Source: Bacteroidia bacterium (lineage in GTDB: Bacteria > Bacteroidota > Bacteroidia > Cytophagales > Flammeovirgaceae). Taken from it: a stretch of 64,000 nt of DNA. Positions within the stretch are counted from its first letter, which is position 1, and every line of letters starts with the position of its first letter. The translations under genes were made by a program, and so were the position numbers. Shown piece by piece: positions 52,925-62,652 of the stretch. Under the pieces are notes generated by a model. It saw only the letters and a program-made list of their open reading frames with translations. It was not told the DNA's origin and made no database searches. The DNA is taken from positions 1 to 64,000 of the forward strand of contig JAUIAB010000007.1 of the NCBI GenBank assembly GCA_030425505.1. Direction: 5' to 3'.

Positions 52925-53947
52925 CTAGTTTCTATTTAACTCCAAATACCACTTCCAAGCAGTTTTCATCATATCATCGATATTGTATTTAGTGTTCCAA
53001 CTGAGCTTTTCTAGGGCTTTTTTGCTACTACTATAGATGGCAGGAACATCCCCAGGTCTTCTATCCCCTTTTCTTATATTTAATTTCTTCTCACTAGCTT
53101 TTTCGAATGCTTCAACCGCTTCAAATACAGAGCACCCATTTCCTGACCCTAGGTTAAAGACATCATAGTTGTCTTTTAACTGGTTACTTTTCAAATAATC
53201 AATGGATGCTATATGAGCATCTGCAATATCCAAGACATGAATATAGTCTCTAATGCAAGAACCATCTCTAGTGTCATAATTCACTCCACAAACAGTAAAT
53301 TCTGAGTTATCAAAAGCAGCTTTAGCAAGAAGAGGAACTATGTTAAGGGGTTTATCTTTTGAAACTTCTCCTAGCTGGTAGGATATATCTGCTCCGACAG
53401 GATTGAAATACCTCAAGGATATAGCCTTGGTATTATTTGTTTTTGCAAAATCTTTAATCATATTTTCACCGATTTGCTTTGTATAAGCATATGGGCTCTC
53501 TGCTTTACTGAGCTTTGTGTTTTCATCTACAGGAAGGGTGTCTATAGATCCATATACTGAGCAAGAAGAGGAAAAGATGAGGTTTTTGATAGAATATTTT
53601 TGACAAATCTTTAATATGTTAATCAGGGATAAAATATTGTTTTCGTAGTATTCTATCGGTTTCTCTACCGATTCTGGAACAGATTTATATGCTGCAAAGT
53701 GTATAATGGTAGAAATAGTAGAGTTTTCTTTGAAAACTTTATCCAGCTTTTCAAGATCACATAAGTCAATGTCATAATTAACTATGTCTTCTCCCGTTAT
53801 CTTTTTTATTCTTTCGAATGTTGACGGAAATGATTTTGAAAAATTATCTATAGAAATAACTGCAAATTTATTTTGCCTTATAAGCTGTAGTATGGTATGC
53901 GAACCAATATAACCTGCTCCACCAGTTACTATGATTTTTTCTTTCAC
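52925..53947 (-). CDS. galE: UDP-glucose 4-epimerase
   Basis: 340 residues of the extended short-chain dehydrogenase type: NAD-binding GGAGYIGSHTILQLI, IIHFAAYKSVPESVEKPIEYYENN, catalytic Ser in FSSSCSVYG and Tyr-x3-Lys in YAYTKQIGE, then LRYFNPVGAD and TRDGSCIRDYIHVLDIADAHI. It interconverts UDP-glucose and UDP-galactose for surface polysaccharides. It converges with the methyltransferase gene (6 nt gap). Confidence 0.94.
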   Translation of the reverse strand: MKEKIIVTGGAGYIGSHTILQLIRQNKFAVISIDNFSKSFPSTFERIKKITGEDIVNYDIDLCDLEKLDKVFKENSTISTIIHFAAYKSVPESVEKPIEYYENNILSLINILKICQKYSIKNLIFSSSCSVYGSIDTLPVDENTKLSKAESPYAYTKQIGENMIKDFAKTNNTKAISLRYFNPVGADISYQLGEVSKDKPLNIVPLLAKAAFDNSEFTVCGVNYDTRDGSCIRDYIHVLDIADAHIASIDYLKSNQLKDNYDVFNLGSGNGCSVFEAVEAFEKASEKKLNIRKGDRRPGDVPAIYSSSKKALEKLSWNTKYNIDDMMKTAWKWYLELNRN

Positions 53948-54084
53948 TATTTTGTGTGCTATTCCATTGCTAATTTACAATATGGTGGTGAGATGCTCTG
54001 GTAGTTGAGCACTTCAGGTAATGGAAATTTTTTGATGAATTAGGTGTTTGAACATAGATATTAGACTTTACCTTATACTATTTT

Positions 54085-55998
54085 TTGAAAGACATTCATG
54101 AAATATTAGAAAAATACTGGGGATATAATGCCTTTAGACCTCTACAAGAAGATATCATTCGTTCTATTCTTGAAGGAAAGGATACTTTGGCTTTGATGCC
54201 TACTGGTGGAGGAAAGTCAATTTGCTTTCAGGTTCCTGCTGTGGCAAAAGATGGAATTTGCCTCGTTGTTTCACCTCTAATTGCTTTGATCAAAGATCAG
54301 GTAGAACAGTTGAATAAGAGAAATATTAAAGCTTTAGCCATTCATTCTGGTCTTAGTAATAAGAATATTGACATTTTATTGGACAACTGCATTTATGGAA
54401 AGGTTAAGTTTTTGTATCTTTCACCAGAGAGGCTTAAAACACAGCTTTTCCTTGTGAGAGTTAAGCAAATGAAAGTGAGCTTATTAGCAATAGATGAAGC
54501 ACACTGTATCTCTCAGTGGGGTCATGATTTTCGCCCAGCATATTTAGAAATTGGAAAGTTTAGAGAGTCAATACCTGATATCCCTTGCATTGCCTTAACT
54601 GCTACAGCTACTCCAAAAGTTAATTTAGAAATTAGAAAAAAGCTCTTATTCCAACAGGATAAAGTTTTCCAAAAGAGCTTTGCCAGAGATAATTTGTCTT
54701 ATTCTGTTTTGTTTGAAGAGGATAAGGATAAAAAGCTTTTAGAGATCTTAAATAATGTACCAGGAAGCACAGTAATTTATGTGCGAAGCAGAAAAAGAAC
54801 AGAGGAGATTGCAAAAACTCTTATAAAAAAACAATTAAGTGCAGACTTCTATCATGCTGGGCTTAGCATGGAGGTGAGGAATAACAAGCAGAAGGGGTGG
54901 ATAGAGGGAAAGATACGAATTATTGTAGCTACCAATGCTTTTGGAATGGGAATTGATAAACCAGATGTTAGACTGGTAGTACATTTGGAAATTCCAGATA
55001 GCTTGGAAGCATACTATCAAGAAGCAGGGAGAGCTGGAAGAGATGAAAAGCTTGCTTTTGCTGTTTTATTGTATACTGAAAAGGATGTAGCACAGCTAAA
55101 AGAACGAGTAGAGGTGGCTCACCCTGATTTAGATATTTTAAAAAGAACGTATCAGTCCCTCGCTAATTACTTTAAACTTGCTGTAGGAAGTGGAAAGCTT
55201 CAGTCGTTTGATTTTCATTTCGATGAATTTGCACATACATATCAGCTTCCTTATTCTGTCACCTATCATGCCTTAAAGAAGCTTGAAAAGTTTGGTTTGA
55301 TTGAGTTTAATGAAGCGTTTTATCAAGCATCTAGCATTCAGATTTTGTTTGGAAAAGAGGAGTTGTATTCTTTTCTAGTTTCAAACCAGATGTTTGAACA
55401 GCTAATTAAGTCGCTGTTAAGAGCATATGGAGGAAGTGTATTCTCTCAACCAGTAGCGATATCCGAGTTTCAAATTGCTCGCTTAGCTAATGTATCTGTT
55501 TATAAAGCAAAACAGTTGCTAGAGAAGCTGAATGAGCGAAATATTATTATTTACAAACGCCAGTCTTCTATTCCGCAAGTGCTTTTTTTGGAAGAGCGTT
55601 TGTCCATAGATAACTTGCCCATCAGTAAAGCTGATATTTTAGAAAGGAAAAAGATAGATCAGGTGAAAGTGGATGAAGTTATTAAATATGTCACCCATAA
55701 AAATAGATGCAGAACAGCAATTATTTTAGATTATTTTGGTGAGTCCGCTACTAAAAACTGTGGTATCTGTGATTTTTGTATTGAACAGAAGAAAAAGAAA
55801 AAAACTGTAGATGGAGAGTATAATAATCAAATTTTGAAAGCTCTAAAAAAGAAGAGTTTAACAATGGAAGAATTAGAAAAGGAAATCCGTCCACTAAAAA
55901 AGGAAGAGTATCAGGAAGTGGTTCGATCTATGCTAGACTTTTCTGTTATTATTATAAATGAAAGTGGAAGGCTAAAGTGTATTGATAAAAAAGAATAG
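54085..55998 (+). CDS. recQ: ATP-dependent DNA helicase RecQ
   Basis: 637 residues starting at TTG (KDIHEILEKYWGYNAFRPLQEDIIRSILEGKDTLALMPTGGGKSICFQVPA). Walker A TGGGKS, DEAHCISQWGHDFRPAYLEI with the DEAH box and aromatic loop, ALTATATPKV, and motif VI YYQEAGRAGRDEK are present. The zinc-binding RQC part has CRTAIILDYFGES and NCGICDFC. No clear HRDC domain follows. RecQ unwinds DNA in recombination repair. Many Bacteroidota carry two recQ-like genes; this is the shorter kind. Confidence 0.93.
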   Translation: MKDIHEILEKYWGYNAFRPLQEDIIRSILEGKDTLALMPTGGGKSICFQVPAVAKDGICLVVSPLIALIKDQVEQLNKRNIKALAIHSGLSNKNIDILLDNCIYGKVKFLYLSPERLKTQLFLVRVKQMKVSLLAIDEAHCISQWGHDFRPAYLEIGKFRESIPDIPCIALTATATPKVNLEIRKKLLFQQDKVFQKSFARDNLSYSVLFEEDKDKKLLEILNNVPGSTVIYVRSRKRTEEIAKTLIKKQLSADFYHAGLSMEVRNNKQKGWIEGKIRIIVATNAFGMGIDKPDVRLVVHLEIPDSLEAYYQEAGRAGRDEKLAFAVLLYTEKDVAQLKERVEVAHPDLDILKRTYQSLANYFKLAVGSGKLQSFDFHFDEFAHTYQLPYSVTYHALKKLEKFGLIEFNEAFYQASSIQILFGKEELYSFLVSNQMFEQLIKSLLRAYGGSVFSQPVAISEFQIARLANVSVYKAKQLLEKLNERNIIIYKRQSSIPQVLFLEERLSIDNLPISKADILERKKIDQVKVDEVIKYVTHKNRCRTAIILDYFGESATKNCGICDFCIEQKKKKKTVDGEYNNQILKALKKKSLTMEELEKEIRPLKKEEYQEVVRSMLDFSVIIINESGRLKCIDKKE

Positions 55999-56012
55999 GT
56001 TAAATACCTCAG

Positions 56013-56606
56013 TTATTTCTCTTTCCAGTCTATCGTATTAATCATTTTGATCATGTCTTTTTTTACATAATCTATTACCGGAGCCAAAGAGTCATTTTTA
56101 GTAGAGGTTGGAAAGTACAGTGCTGCTCTTAAGAAATGATTAGTCGAGTCTGTTACGAAAAACTGAAATTGGCTTGGCACATCACCTTCAATTTCAAAAA
56201 GTAATGCTAAATAACCCTTATCCGTACTTGTGATTATCTCATTTATTGCTGTTGCCTTAACCTCATGCTTATGGGTAAGCTTAAATGATCCGTTAAAATA
56301 CTTAGCTAATGAGTCCACATTATTTTTGACGGGTTTATAGGCAATATTGATCTCAGCAGTTAGTTCAGGATAGTATAGTTCTATCCAATACGGCTCTGCC
56401 ATGAAGGAGGTATCAGGTATTACCTTAGCATGCTTAGAATGTTCGAATGTGTAAGGATAATCCCCTTTTAGGCTTACATACTCAGTAGCTGGTAAATCGA
56501 TATGATGATATCCTTTGGGTTTAGGTAAAAAGATTTCTTCTTTTGAACAAGAAAAAAAAGAAATAATAGCTATAGATAGGAAAATGAATTTAACGATACT
56601 ATTCAT
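56013..56606 (-). CDS. gldD: gliding motility lipoprotein GldD
   Basis: 197 residues with lipoprotein signal SFFSC (Cys20), followed by SKEEIFLPKPKGYHHIDLPATEYVSL, the PKPxGYxRIDLP hallmark of GldD, then EPYWIELYYPELTAEINIAYKPV and FVTDSTNHFLRAALYF. GldD is needed for gliding and T9SS function in Flavobacterium johnsoniae; its exact role is unsettled. It is separate from the gldKLMN cluster, as in other genomes. Confidence 0.92.
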   Translation of the reverse strand: MNSIVKFIFLSIAIISFFSCSKEEIFLPKPKGYHHIDLPATEYVSLKGDYPYTFEHSKHAKVIPDTSFMAEPYWIELYYPELTAEINIAYKPVKNNVDSLAKYFNGSFKLTHKHEVKATAINEIITSTDKGYLALLFEIEGDVPSQFQFFVTDSTNHFLRAALYFPTSTKNDSLAPVIDYVKKDMIKMINTIDWKEK

Positions 56607-56671
56607 TTATGAAGACTTTGCTTTATACAATCTTTGACTTAAGTTAATAGTTGAAAAGTAATACTATTTGA

Positions 56672-57175
56672 TTACACAAAAGCGGGTTTTGCTGTAAAAT
56701 ACCTCTTCAACCAAGTATTCTTTGCTTTAACTTTCCAGTTGGTATTTAACTCATCTTTTGAGGTAATTGAAGCGTTAAAAACAGTGGTTTCAGCACTTAA
56801 TTTTTCTTGTTCAATAGAATTTTTGATTTCACTTAGTTGGATTGCTGTAATTGAGTTATTACTCTCAATAAATACTTTTCCAAGGTTCATAAAGTCAATA
56901 TTCCCCTCTACTGAAAGACTTTTTATAAAAGATACCAACTTATCAATAGAACAACCCGTAGCTACATTAAAACTTGAATCGACTCCAACAATTAAGAAAT
57001 AATTTTCTCTCCAAAGAAAGGCTCCTTTTAATGGTTTTTGGTGTGCTTCCCAAGTTGAAAGAAAAGATTCTATTTTTCTATTTAAAGAATAAATCTGTAT
57101 ATCCTCTAATTTTTTTTGAGCAGGATATACCCAAAGTTTAGCATCAGCAGGAAGGTCTTCAAAAGGTGTTATCAT
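56672..57175 (-). CDS. conserved small protein often labelled ABC transporter ATPase
   Basis: 167 residues, soluble, without a Walker motif: ITPFEDLPADAKLWVYPAQKKLEDIQIYSLNRKIESFLSTWEAHQKPLKGAFLWRENYFLIVGVDSSFNVATGCSIDKLVSFIKSL. I recognise the family from Bacteroidota genomes, where it is carried next to the two Fe-S oxidoreductase genes, as here, and is widely but wrongly called an ABC transporter ATPase. No function can be deduced. About 100 nt separate it from the Fe-S gene upstream. Confidence 0.72.
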   Translation of the reverse strand: MITPFEDLPADAKLWVYPAQKKLEDIQIYSLNRKIESFLSTWEAHQKPLKGAFLWRENYFLIVGVDSSFNVATGCSIDKLVSFIKSLSVEGNIDFMNLGKVFIESNNSITAIQLSEIKNSIEQEKLSAETTVFNASITSKDELNTNWKVKAKNTWLKRYFTAKPAFV

Positions 57176-57276
57176 AATTTTTTCAAAATATAGAACCTAC
57201 TTAGAAACTCTTTATTGTATTGCAAAGTTTCTAACTAGATATTAGAAATAACTAACTGGTTTTATCTTTTCCATAC

Positions 57277-58062
57277 TCATAATGACTCTGAGATAGCAAT
57301 TAGCTCTGCCAAATCCAAAACCTTAACACTATTTTCTTTTTCCTTATTTTTAACCCCATCAGAAAGCATAGTCATGCAAAAGGGACACCCGGCAGCAACA
57401 ACTTCTGCTTTTGTATCTATAGCCTCTTCTATTCGCTCAATATTCACCTCTTTTTCACCAGACTCAGCATCTTTGAACATTTGAGCGCCTCCAGCACCAC
57501 AGCATAAGCCTTTTGTCTTACACCTCTTCATCTCTACAAGATCAGCATCTAACGCCTCTATGAGATCTCTTGGAGCCTCATAGATATTATTTGCTCTGCC
57601 CAAGTAGCAAGAATCGTGATAGGTTATTTTTTTACCTTTAAACTCTCCACCTTTCACTTTTAGTTTTCCAGAAGCAATAAGCTCTTTTAGGTATGAAGAA
57701 TGATGGACTACATCATAATTACCTCCTAGCTCAGGATATTCGTTTTTAATTGTGTTAAAGCAGTGAGGGCAGGCTGTCACTATTTTTTTAACTTCGTAGC
57801 TATTTAGTAGCTGAATATTGCTTAATGCCTGCATTTGGAATAAGAACTCATTCCCAGCTCTTCTAGCAGGATCTCCAGTGCATGATTCTTCTGGCCCCAA
57901 AACAGCAAACTTTACTCCTATCTTATTTAAGATCTTAATAAAAGCTATAGTTACTCTCTTGTATCGATCATCAAATGATCCTGCACAACCTACCCAAAAA
58001 AGTATTTCTGGGTTTTCGCCCTTAGCTTTCATCTCTGCAATAGTCGGAACTTGCATTGTCAT
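57277..58062 (-). CDS. cysteine-rich (CCG domain) Fe-S oxidoreductase subunit
   Basis: 261 residues with two CCG-type cysteine-rich regions: WVGCAGSFDDRYKRV with EESCTGDPARRAGNEFLFQ and TACPHCFNTIKNEYP, then ITYHDSCYLGRANNIYEAPRDLIEAL, KGLCCGAGGAQMF and AAGCPFCMTML. This is the architecture of heterodisulphide reductase HdrB and glycolate oxidase GlcF subunits, which bind unusual Fe-S clusters. It starts 23 nt after the membrane-bound Fe-S gene, so they should form one complex for electron transfer. Electron partner unknown. Confidence 0.88.
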   Translation of the reverse strand: MTMQVPTIAEMKAKGENPEILFWVGCAGSFDDRYKRVTIAFIKILNKIGVKFAVLGPEESCTGDPARRAGNEFLFQMQALSNIQLLNSYEVKKIVTACPHCFNTIKNEYPELGGNYDVVHHSSYLKELIASGKLKVKGGEFKGKKITYHDSCYLGRANNIYEAPRDLIEALDADLVEMKRCKTKGLCCGAGGAQMFKDAESGEKEVNIERIEEAIDTKAEVVAAGCPFCMTMLSDGVKNKEKENSVKVLDLAELIAISESL

Positions 58063-58085
58063 AATTTATTGATAATGAGTTTTTA

Positions 58086-59429
58086 TTAATTATCCTGAGA
58101 AAGATCCTCACTCCATTTGAATCGCTCGGTTGGAGCAAAAGCCCAAGGAGCAGCATTATTTTCAATATTTGTAAACATGGCATTCCAAGCAGGAGGAGTT
58201 CCAGACTCTTCCATGGCAATATATCTTCTCAGTTGAAGAATAATGTCTAGCGGATCAATACTAACAGGGCAAGCTTCTACGCAAGCATTGCAGGTAGTAC
58301 AAGCCATAAGCTCTTCCTTAGAAATATAATTTCCGTAAAGAATATTTTCTTCCTTATAACCCTCCTTTTTTTGGTCTATTTTTTTACCCACCTCTTCAAC
58401 CCGATCTCTGGTATCCATCATAATTTTTCTTGGTGAGAGCTTCTTGCCAGTAATGTTTGCTGGGCAAACAGCAGTACACCTTCCACATTCCGTGCAGCTA
58501 TATGCGTCCATTAGGTTTTTCCAGGAAAGGTCAAAAATATCTTTTGCACCAAATGTTTCAACTTCCTGAGGAGTCTGTCCATCGTCTTGTTGCATACCTA
58601 GCATTATTTTGACTTCTTTCGTAACAGCATCCATATTTTGCATTTTTCCAACAGAACTACTTTTGGCAAAGTATGAGTTTGGAAATGCAAGAAAGATGTG
58701 TAAGTGTTTTGAGAAGGTTATATAAACTGCAAATGACAATATCCCTATAATATGCACCCACCAAGCAACACGCTCAACGATAATTAGTGCTGATGTATCT
58801 AAGCCACTAAAAATTGGGATGAAAAACTGGCTAATGGCAAAAGTACCTACCCGAGGATAATGAGAAGCAACATAGCTACTTTCTGCAAATCTATTCTGAA
58901 GAATACTATCTGTTGCATTCATGGTGAAAAGTGCTAACATTAAAGCTACCTCCCAGATGAGAATAATATTAGCATCTTTTGTAGGCCAGCCTTTCATTTC
59001 TGGCTTTTTAAAACGGCTAATATTAAGGATATTTCTTCTAGTTAAGAATAGTACACAGCTTACTAAAACTCCAAGGGCAAGTATTTCAAAAAAGTTGATC
59101 AGAAATGGGTAAAATGATCCTAAGTAAGAAGAAAAAACTCTGTGGCTTCCAGTTATTCCGTCAATTACAATTTCAAGAACTTCTATGTTAATTAGCACAA
59201 AACCTATGTATATGATTAAGTGCATTATGCCAACTAAAGGCTTATCAAACATCTTCTTTTGCCCAAAAGCCAGCAGAAGGGTCGTTTTCCAACCTCCTAT
59301 TTTATCTTTATCAATACCCTTTTTCCCAAGAAGTATATTTCTTTTGATAAACTTAAACCTTTTGAAGATTATCCAGGTAGCAACGATAAGAGTTCCTAAA
59401 AAAAGTGCTTGTTGTATCCAGTTTACCAT
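58086..59429 (-). CDS. membrane Fe-S oxidoreductase (NarI/HdrC-like domain plus 4Fe-4S pair)
   Basis: 447 residues. The N-terminal half has five or six membrane helices (about 7-25, 66-92, 105-130, 155-178, 215-245) resembling NarI/HdrE-type cytochrome b subunits. The C-terminal half has two 4Fe-4S motifs, CTECGRCTAVCPANITG and CTTCNACVEACPVSID. It should pass electrons between the quinone pool and the CCG-domain protein encoded just downstream. The pair is conserved in aerobic Bacteroidota; the true substrate is not known. Confidence 0.87.
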   Translation of the reverse strand: MVNWIQQALFLGTLIVATWIIFKRFKFIKRNILLGKKGIDKDKIGGWKTTLLLAFGQKKMFDKPLVGIMHLIIYIGFVLINIEVLEIVIDGITGSHRVFSSYLGSFYPFLINFFEILALGVLVSCVLFLTRRNILNISRFKKPEMKGWPTKDANIILIWEVALMLALFTMNATDSILQNRFAESSYVASHYPRVGTFAISQFFIPIFSGLDTSALIIVERVAWWVHIIGILSFAVYITFSKHLHIFLAFPNSYFAKSSSVGKMQNMDAVTKEVKIMLGMQQDDGQTPQEVETFGAKDIFDLSWKNLMDAYSCTECGRCTAVCPANITGKKLSPRKIMMDTRDRVEEVGKKIDQKKEGYKEENILYGNYISKEELMACTTCNACVEACPVSIDPLDIILQLRRYIAMEESGTPPAWNAMFTNIENNAAPWAFAPTERFKWSEDLSQDN

Positions 59430-59608
59430 GTTAAAAAATCAGTCATCAACTATACAAGTGATCATCGGTACTATTTGTTTCCTAATGATTGTAAGTAAGT
59501 ATTTTAGAATTTACTTTATTCCAAAAATATTTGCCAATATATCAACTTTATTAAACAAAAGAGAGTACCATTATCTAAAATTAGAGTACGCTTTAACTAC
59601 GCTTAACC

Positions 59609-61276
59609 TTAGGCATTACTACTGTTCTGTTTTATTTCCATATACCTATTAATCAACTGATTAGTAGAAGAATCATGCGAACTAATTGGTTTTGAATCCT
59701 TTAATTCACTTAAAACATCCCCCGCTAGCTGTTTTCCAAGTTCTACCCCCCACTGGTCAAAGCTGTAAATATTCCAAAGAATACCCTGAACAAAAATCTT
59801 ATGCTCATACATGGCAATAAGGCTTCCAAGAGTTTTAGGGGTTATTTTTTCTAAAAGAATAGTATTGCTGGGTTTATTTCCTTCAAATACTTTGAAAGGA
59901 TATATTCTTTCAATTTCTTCCTCTGTTTTCCCAAAGCCTTCTAATTCTTTCTTAACCTCTTCTGCTGTTTTGCCTTTCATCAAAGCTTCTGTTTGGGCAA
60001 AGAAATTAGCCATTAGAATATCGTGATGCTCTCCAATGGGGTTGTGGGACTTTATAGGGGCAATAAAATCACATGGAATAAGTTTTGTTCCTTGGTGAAT
60101 CAGTTGAAAGAATGCGTGCTGCCCATTTGTTCCAGGCTCACCCCAAACAATAGAGCTGGTCTGGTAATTGACAGAATTTCCTTCTCGATCCACACTTTTT
60201 CCATTACTTTCCATCACTCCCTGTTGCAGGTAAGCTGGAAGTAGAGAAAGATACTCATCATAAGGGATAACAGCCTCTGTCTCCGCCTCAAAAAAGTTGG
60301 TATACCAAATGCCAATTAACCCAAGGATAATGGGAATGTTTTTTTCGAAAGGCGCTGACTTAAAGTGCACATCCATTTCATGAGCTCCTTGCAAAAGCTC
60401 TTCAAAGCCATCATAACCAATAGCACAAGCTATAGAAAGACCTATTGCTGACCATAAAGAAAATCTACCTCCTACCCAGTCCCAAAAAACGAACATATTT
60501 TCAGGAGCAATTCCAAACTCAACTACTTTTTCTTTATTAGTAGATATAGCCACAAAGTGTGATGCCAAAAACTGCTCTTCTTTCGCTTGGTTGAGAAACC
60601 AACTTCTGGCACTCCCTGCATTAGTCATGGTTTCTTGGGTAGTAAATGACTTTGACGAAATGATAAAAAGCGTTGTTTCTGGGTCTAAACTTTTAAGAAC
60701 CTCAGATACATTCGTCCCATCTACATTAGAAACAAAGTGAAATTGAAGATTCGATTTTTGATACGGCTTTAGCGACTGGATAACCATTTTTGGTCCCAAG
60801 TCTGAGCCTCCTATGCCTATGTTGACAACATCTGTAATTTTCTTTCCCGTGTAGCCCTTCCATTCTCCTGAAATCAACTTTTCAGAGAACTCCTTCATTT
60901 GAGCCTGAACTCTTTTGATCTTAGGAAGGATGTCTTCCCCATTCACAAAAATAGATTTAGAAGATCTATCGCGAAGAGCAACATGAAGTACAGCTCTATT
61001 TTCTGTCTCATTAATTTTAGAACCTGAAAACATAGAAGAAATTGCTTCTTCCAGCTTCATTTCCTTTGCTAAGTCAATAAGAAGATCTCTTGTTTTATTG
61101 GAAATTAAATTTTTAGAATAATCGATAAAAAACGCATTGAAACTTATGGAAAAATCAGTAGCTCTATCAGGGTTTTGAGCAAACTCTTCTCTCAACTTTA
61201 AGTTTTGTATTTCCGAAAAATGATTTTTCAGCTTTTCCCAGGAAACAGTTTCTATTGGATTTATTTTTTTTATCAT
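59609..61276 (-). CDS. pgi: glucose-6-phosphate isomerase
   Basis: 555 residues. Motifs: [18 protein letters not shown] (sugar phosphate binding), [35 protein letters not shown] (catalytic region), [27 protein letters not shown] and [12 protein letters not shown] near the C-terminus. It interconverts glucose 6-phosphate and fructose 6-phosphate in glycolysis. The full length and all conserved blocks are present. About 180 nt of non-coding sequence separate its stop from the Fe-S gene. Confidence 0.97.
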   Translation of the reverse strand: MIKKINPIETVSWEKLKNHFSEIQNLKLREEFAQNPDRATDFSISFNAFFIDYSKNLISNKTRDLLIDLAKEMKLEEAISSMFSGSKINETENRAVLHVALRDRSSKSIFVNGEDILPKIKRVQAQMKEFSEKLISGEWKGYTGKKITDVVNIGIGGSDLGPKMVIQSLKPYQKSNLQFHFVSNVDGTNVSEVLKSLDPETTLFIISSKSFTTQETMTNAGSARSWFLNQAKEEQFLASHFVAISTNKEKVVEFGIAPENMFVFWDWVGGRFSLWSAIGLSIACAIGYDGFEELLQGAHEMDVHFKSAPFEKNIPIILGLIGIWYTNFFEAETEAVIPYDEYLSLLPAYLQQGVMESNGKSVDREGNSVNYQTSSIVWGEPGTNGQHAFFQLIHQGTKLIPCDFIAPIKSHNPIGEHHDILMANFFAQTEALMKGKTAEEVKKELEGFGKTEEEIERIYPFKVFEGNKPSNTILLEKITPKTLGSLIAMYEHKIFVQGILWNIYSFDQWGVELGKQLAGDVLSELKDSKPISSHDSSTNQLINRYMEIKQNSSNA

Positions 61277-61345
61277 AATCTTCCGAAAGACAACGAAGCA
61301 AAATTATGTACATTCGTTTAATTCAACTTAAAATAATTGTTTTTA

Positions 61346-62611
61346 ATGATTGATAGATCTACAGCACCTGACTTTAAGACTTTTTCAGATTTTGACTTAC
61401 AAAAACCAGAAAAATACCAACTAAATAACAACATTAAATTATATGGTTTTAAGAATACTTCTCAGCCCATTTTAGGAGTTCAGCTAATCTTCAAAGCGGG
61501 GAAGTGGTATGAAAAAAATAGTGGAGCTGCATCATTGCTATCTGCTTGGCTGCCAACAGGTACAAAAAAATTGAATAGCAATGAGATTGATGAGTACTTT
61601 GAGTATCATGGGGCATTTAAAAGCTTCAGTGCAGACAATGATTTTTTTAGTATAGAGTTTTATTGCCCTAAAAGGCATTTTACTAAAATTATTAGTCTCA
61701 TACATGAAATTTTAACTGAGCCTTCTTTTTCTCAAATAGAGTTTGGATTACTCCAAAAAATTTGGGTAGAAAAGCTAAAGATCAATTTAGAAAAAACCAG
61801 CAATGAGGCCAGAGTTCTTTTTAAGAAGAATTTATTTGGAGAAGATCACCCTTATGGGAAGTCTTTAATGCCAAGTATAGTGGAAAACTTTAATTCCATT
61901 TCAGCTGAAGAGCATTATAATTCTTTTATAAAGAATAAGCCCTTCGATGTTTTATTAATAGGAGATTACGATCAAGAAACTGTCAATGAAATAAATTCTG
62001 AATTTGGCTCAATACATATTGAAGCGAATGGATCTCGACCATTTATACCCAATTTAGATAAAGAAACTGGCTTGTTTTATAAGGAAAGAGAAAACGCACT
62101 GCAAACCTCGATAAGATCTGGCAATACTCTTTTCAATATAGAAAGTGAAGACAAGATACCTTTTGAAGTAACGAATACCATTTTTGGCGGGTATTTTGGA
62201 TCAAGGTTGATGAAAAATATTCGAGAGGATAAAGGATATACCTATGGGATAAACTCCACTATTTCATTTTCTCAGAATGCAGGCTTTTTCTGCATTAGTA
62301 CAGATGTGATCAAAGAAAAAAGAGAAAATACGTTAAGTGAAATTAATAAGGAAATAGACCTATTATGCGAAGAGCTTGTTTCTTCCAAAGAACTAGAAAG
62401 GGTAAAAAATTATCTCGCAGGAAGCTATATCAGATCTATACAATCTCCTTTTGCCTTAGCACAATACTTCAAAACTATTCACTATTTTGATCTTCCTGAG
62501 AATTATTTTGATACCTACATCAGTAAAATTCAAAGTGTAACTCCATCGCAAGTACAAGAAATGGCAAATAAACATTTAAAAGAAGGTCGTGTTACGGTGA
62601 TGGTGGGGTAG
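61346..62611 (+). CDS. M16-family peptidase-like protein without the zinc motif
   Basis: 421 residues from the ATG at 61346 (a TTG at 61337 would add three). It has the M16B two-domain form: ILGVQLIFKAGKWYEKNSGAASLLSAWLPTGTKKLNSNEIDEYFEYHGAFKSFSADNDFFSIEFYCPKRH in the first half and FGGYFGSRLMKNIREDKGYTYGINSTISF in the second. The HxxEH zinc site expected at GAASLLSAWL is absent, so it should lack protease activity, like the inactive partner in M16 heterodimers. No active partner gene lies in the window. No signal peptide is visible. Confidence 0.85.
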   Translation: MIDRSTAPDFKTFSDFDLQKPEKYQLNNNIKLYGFKNTSQPILGVQLIFKAGKWYEKNSGAASLLSAWLPTGTKKLNSNEIDEYFEYHGAFKSFSADNDFFSIEFYCPKRHFTKIISLIHEILTEPSFSQIEFGLLQKIWVEKLKINLEKTSNEARVLFKKNLFGEDHPYGKSLMPSIVENFNSISAEEHYNSFIKNKPFDVLLIGDYDQETVNEINSEFGSIHIEANGSRPFIPNLDKETGLFYKERENALQTSIRSGNTLFNIESEDKIPFEVTNTIFGGYFGSRLMKNIREDKGYTYGINSTISFSQNAGFFCISTDVIKEKRENTLSEINKEIDLLCEELVSSKELERVKNYLAGSYIRSIQSPFALAQYFKTIHYFDLPENYFDTYISKIQSVTPSQVQEMANKHLKEGRVTVMVG

Positions 62612-62652
62612 TTTTTTAGCTATTTTGCAAATTGGATTATACGCAAGATGCC

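Noticed and set aside
53985-54020. A tRNA-like stretch before recQ (TGCTCTGGTAGTTGAGCAC)
   Set aside because: Only a D-arm-like 5-bp hairpin forms; no anticodon or T arm follows.
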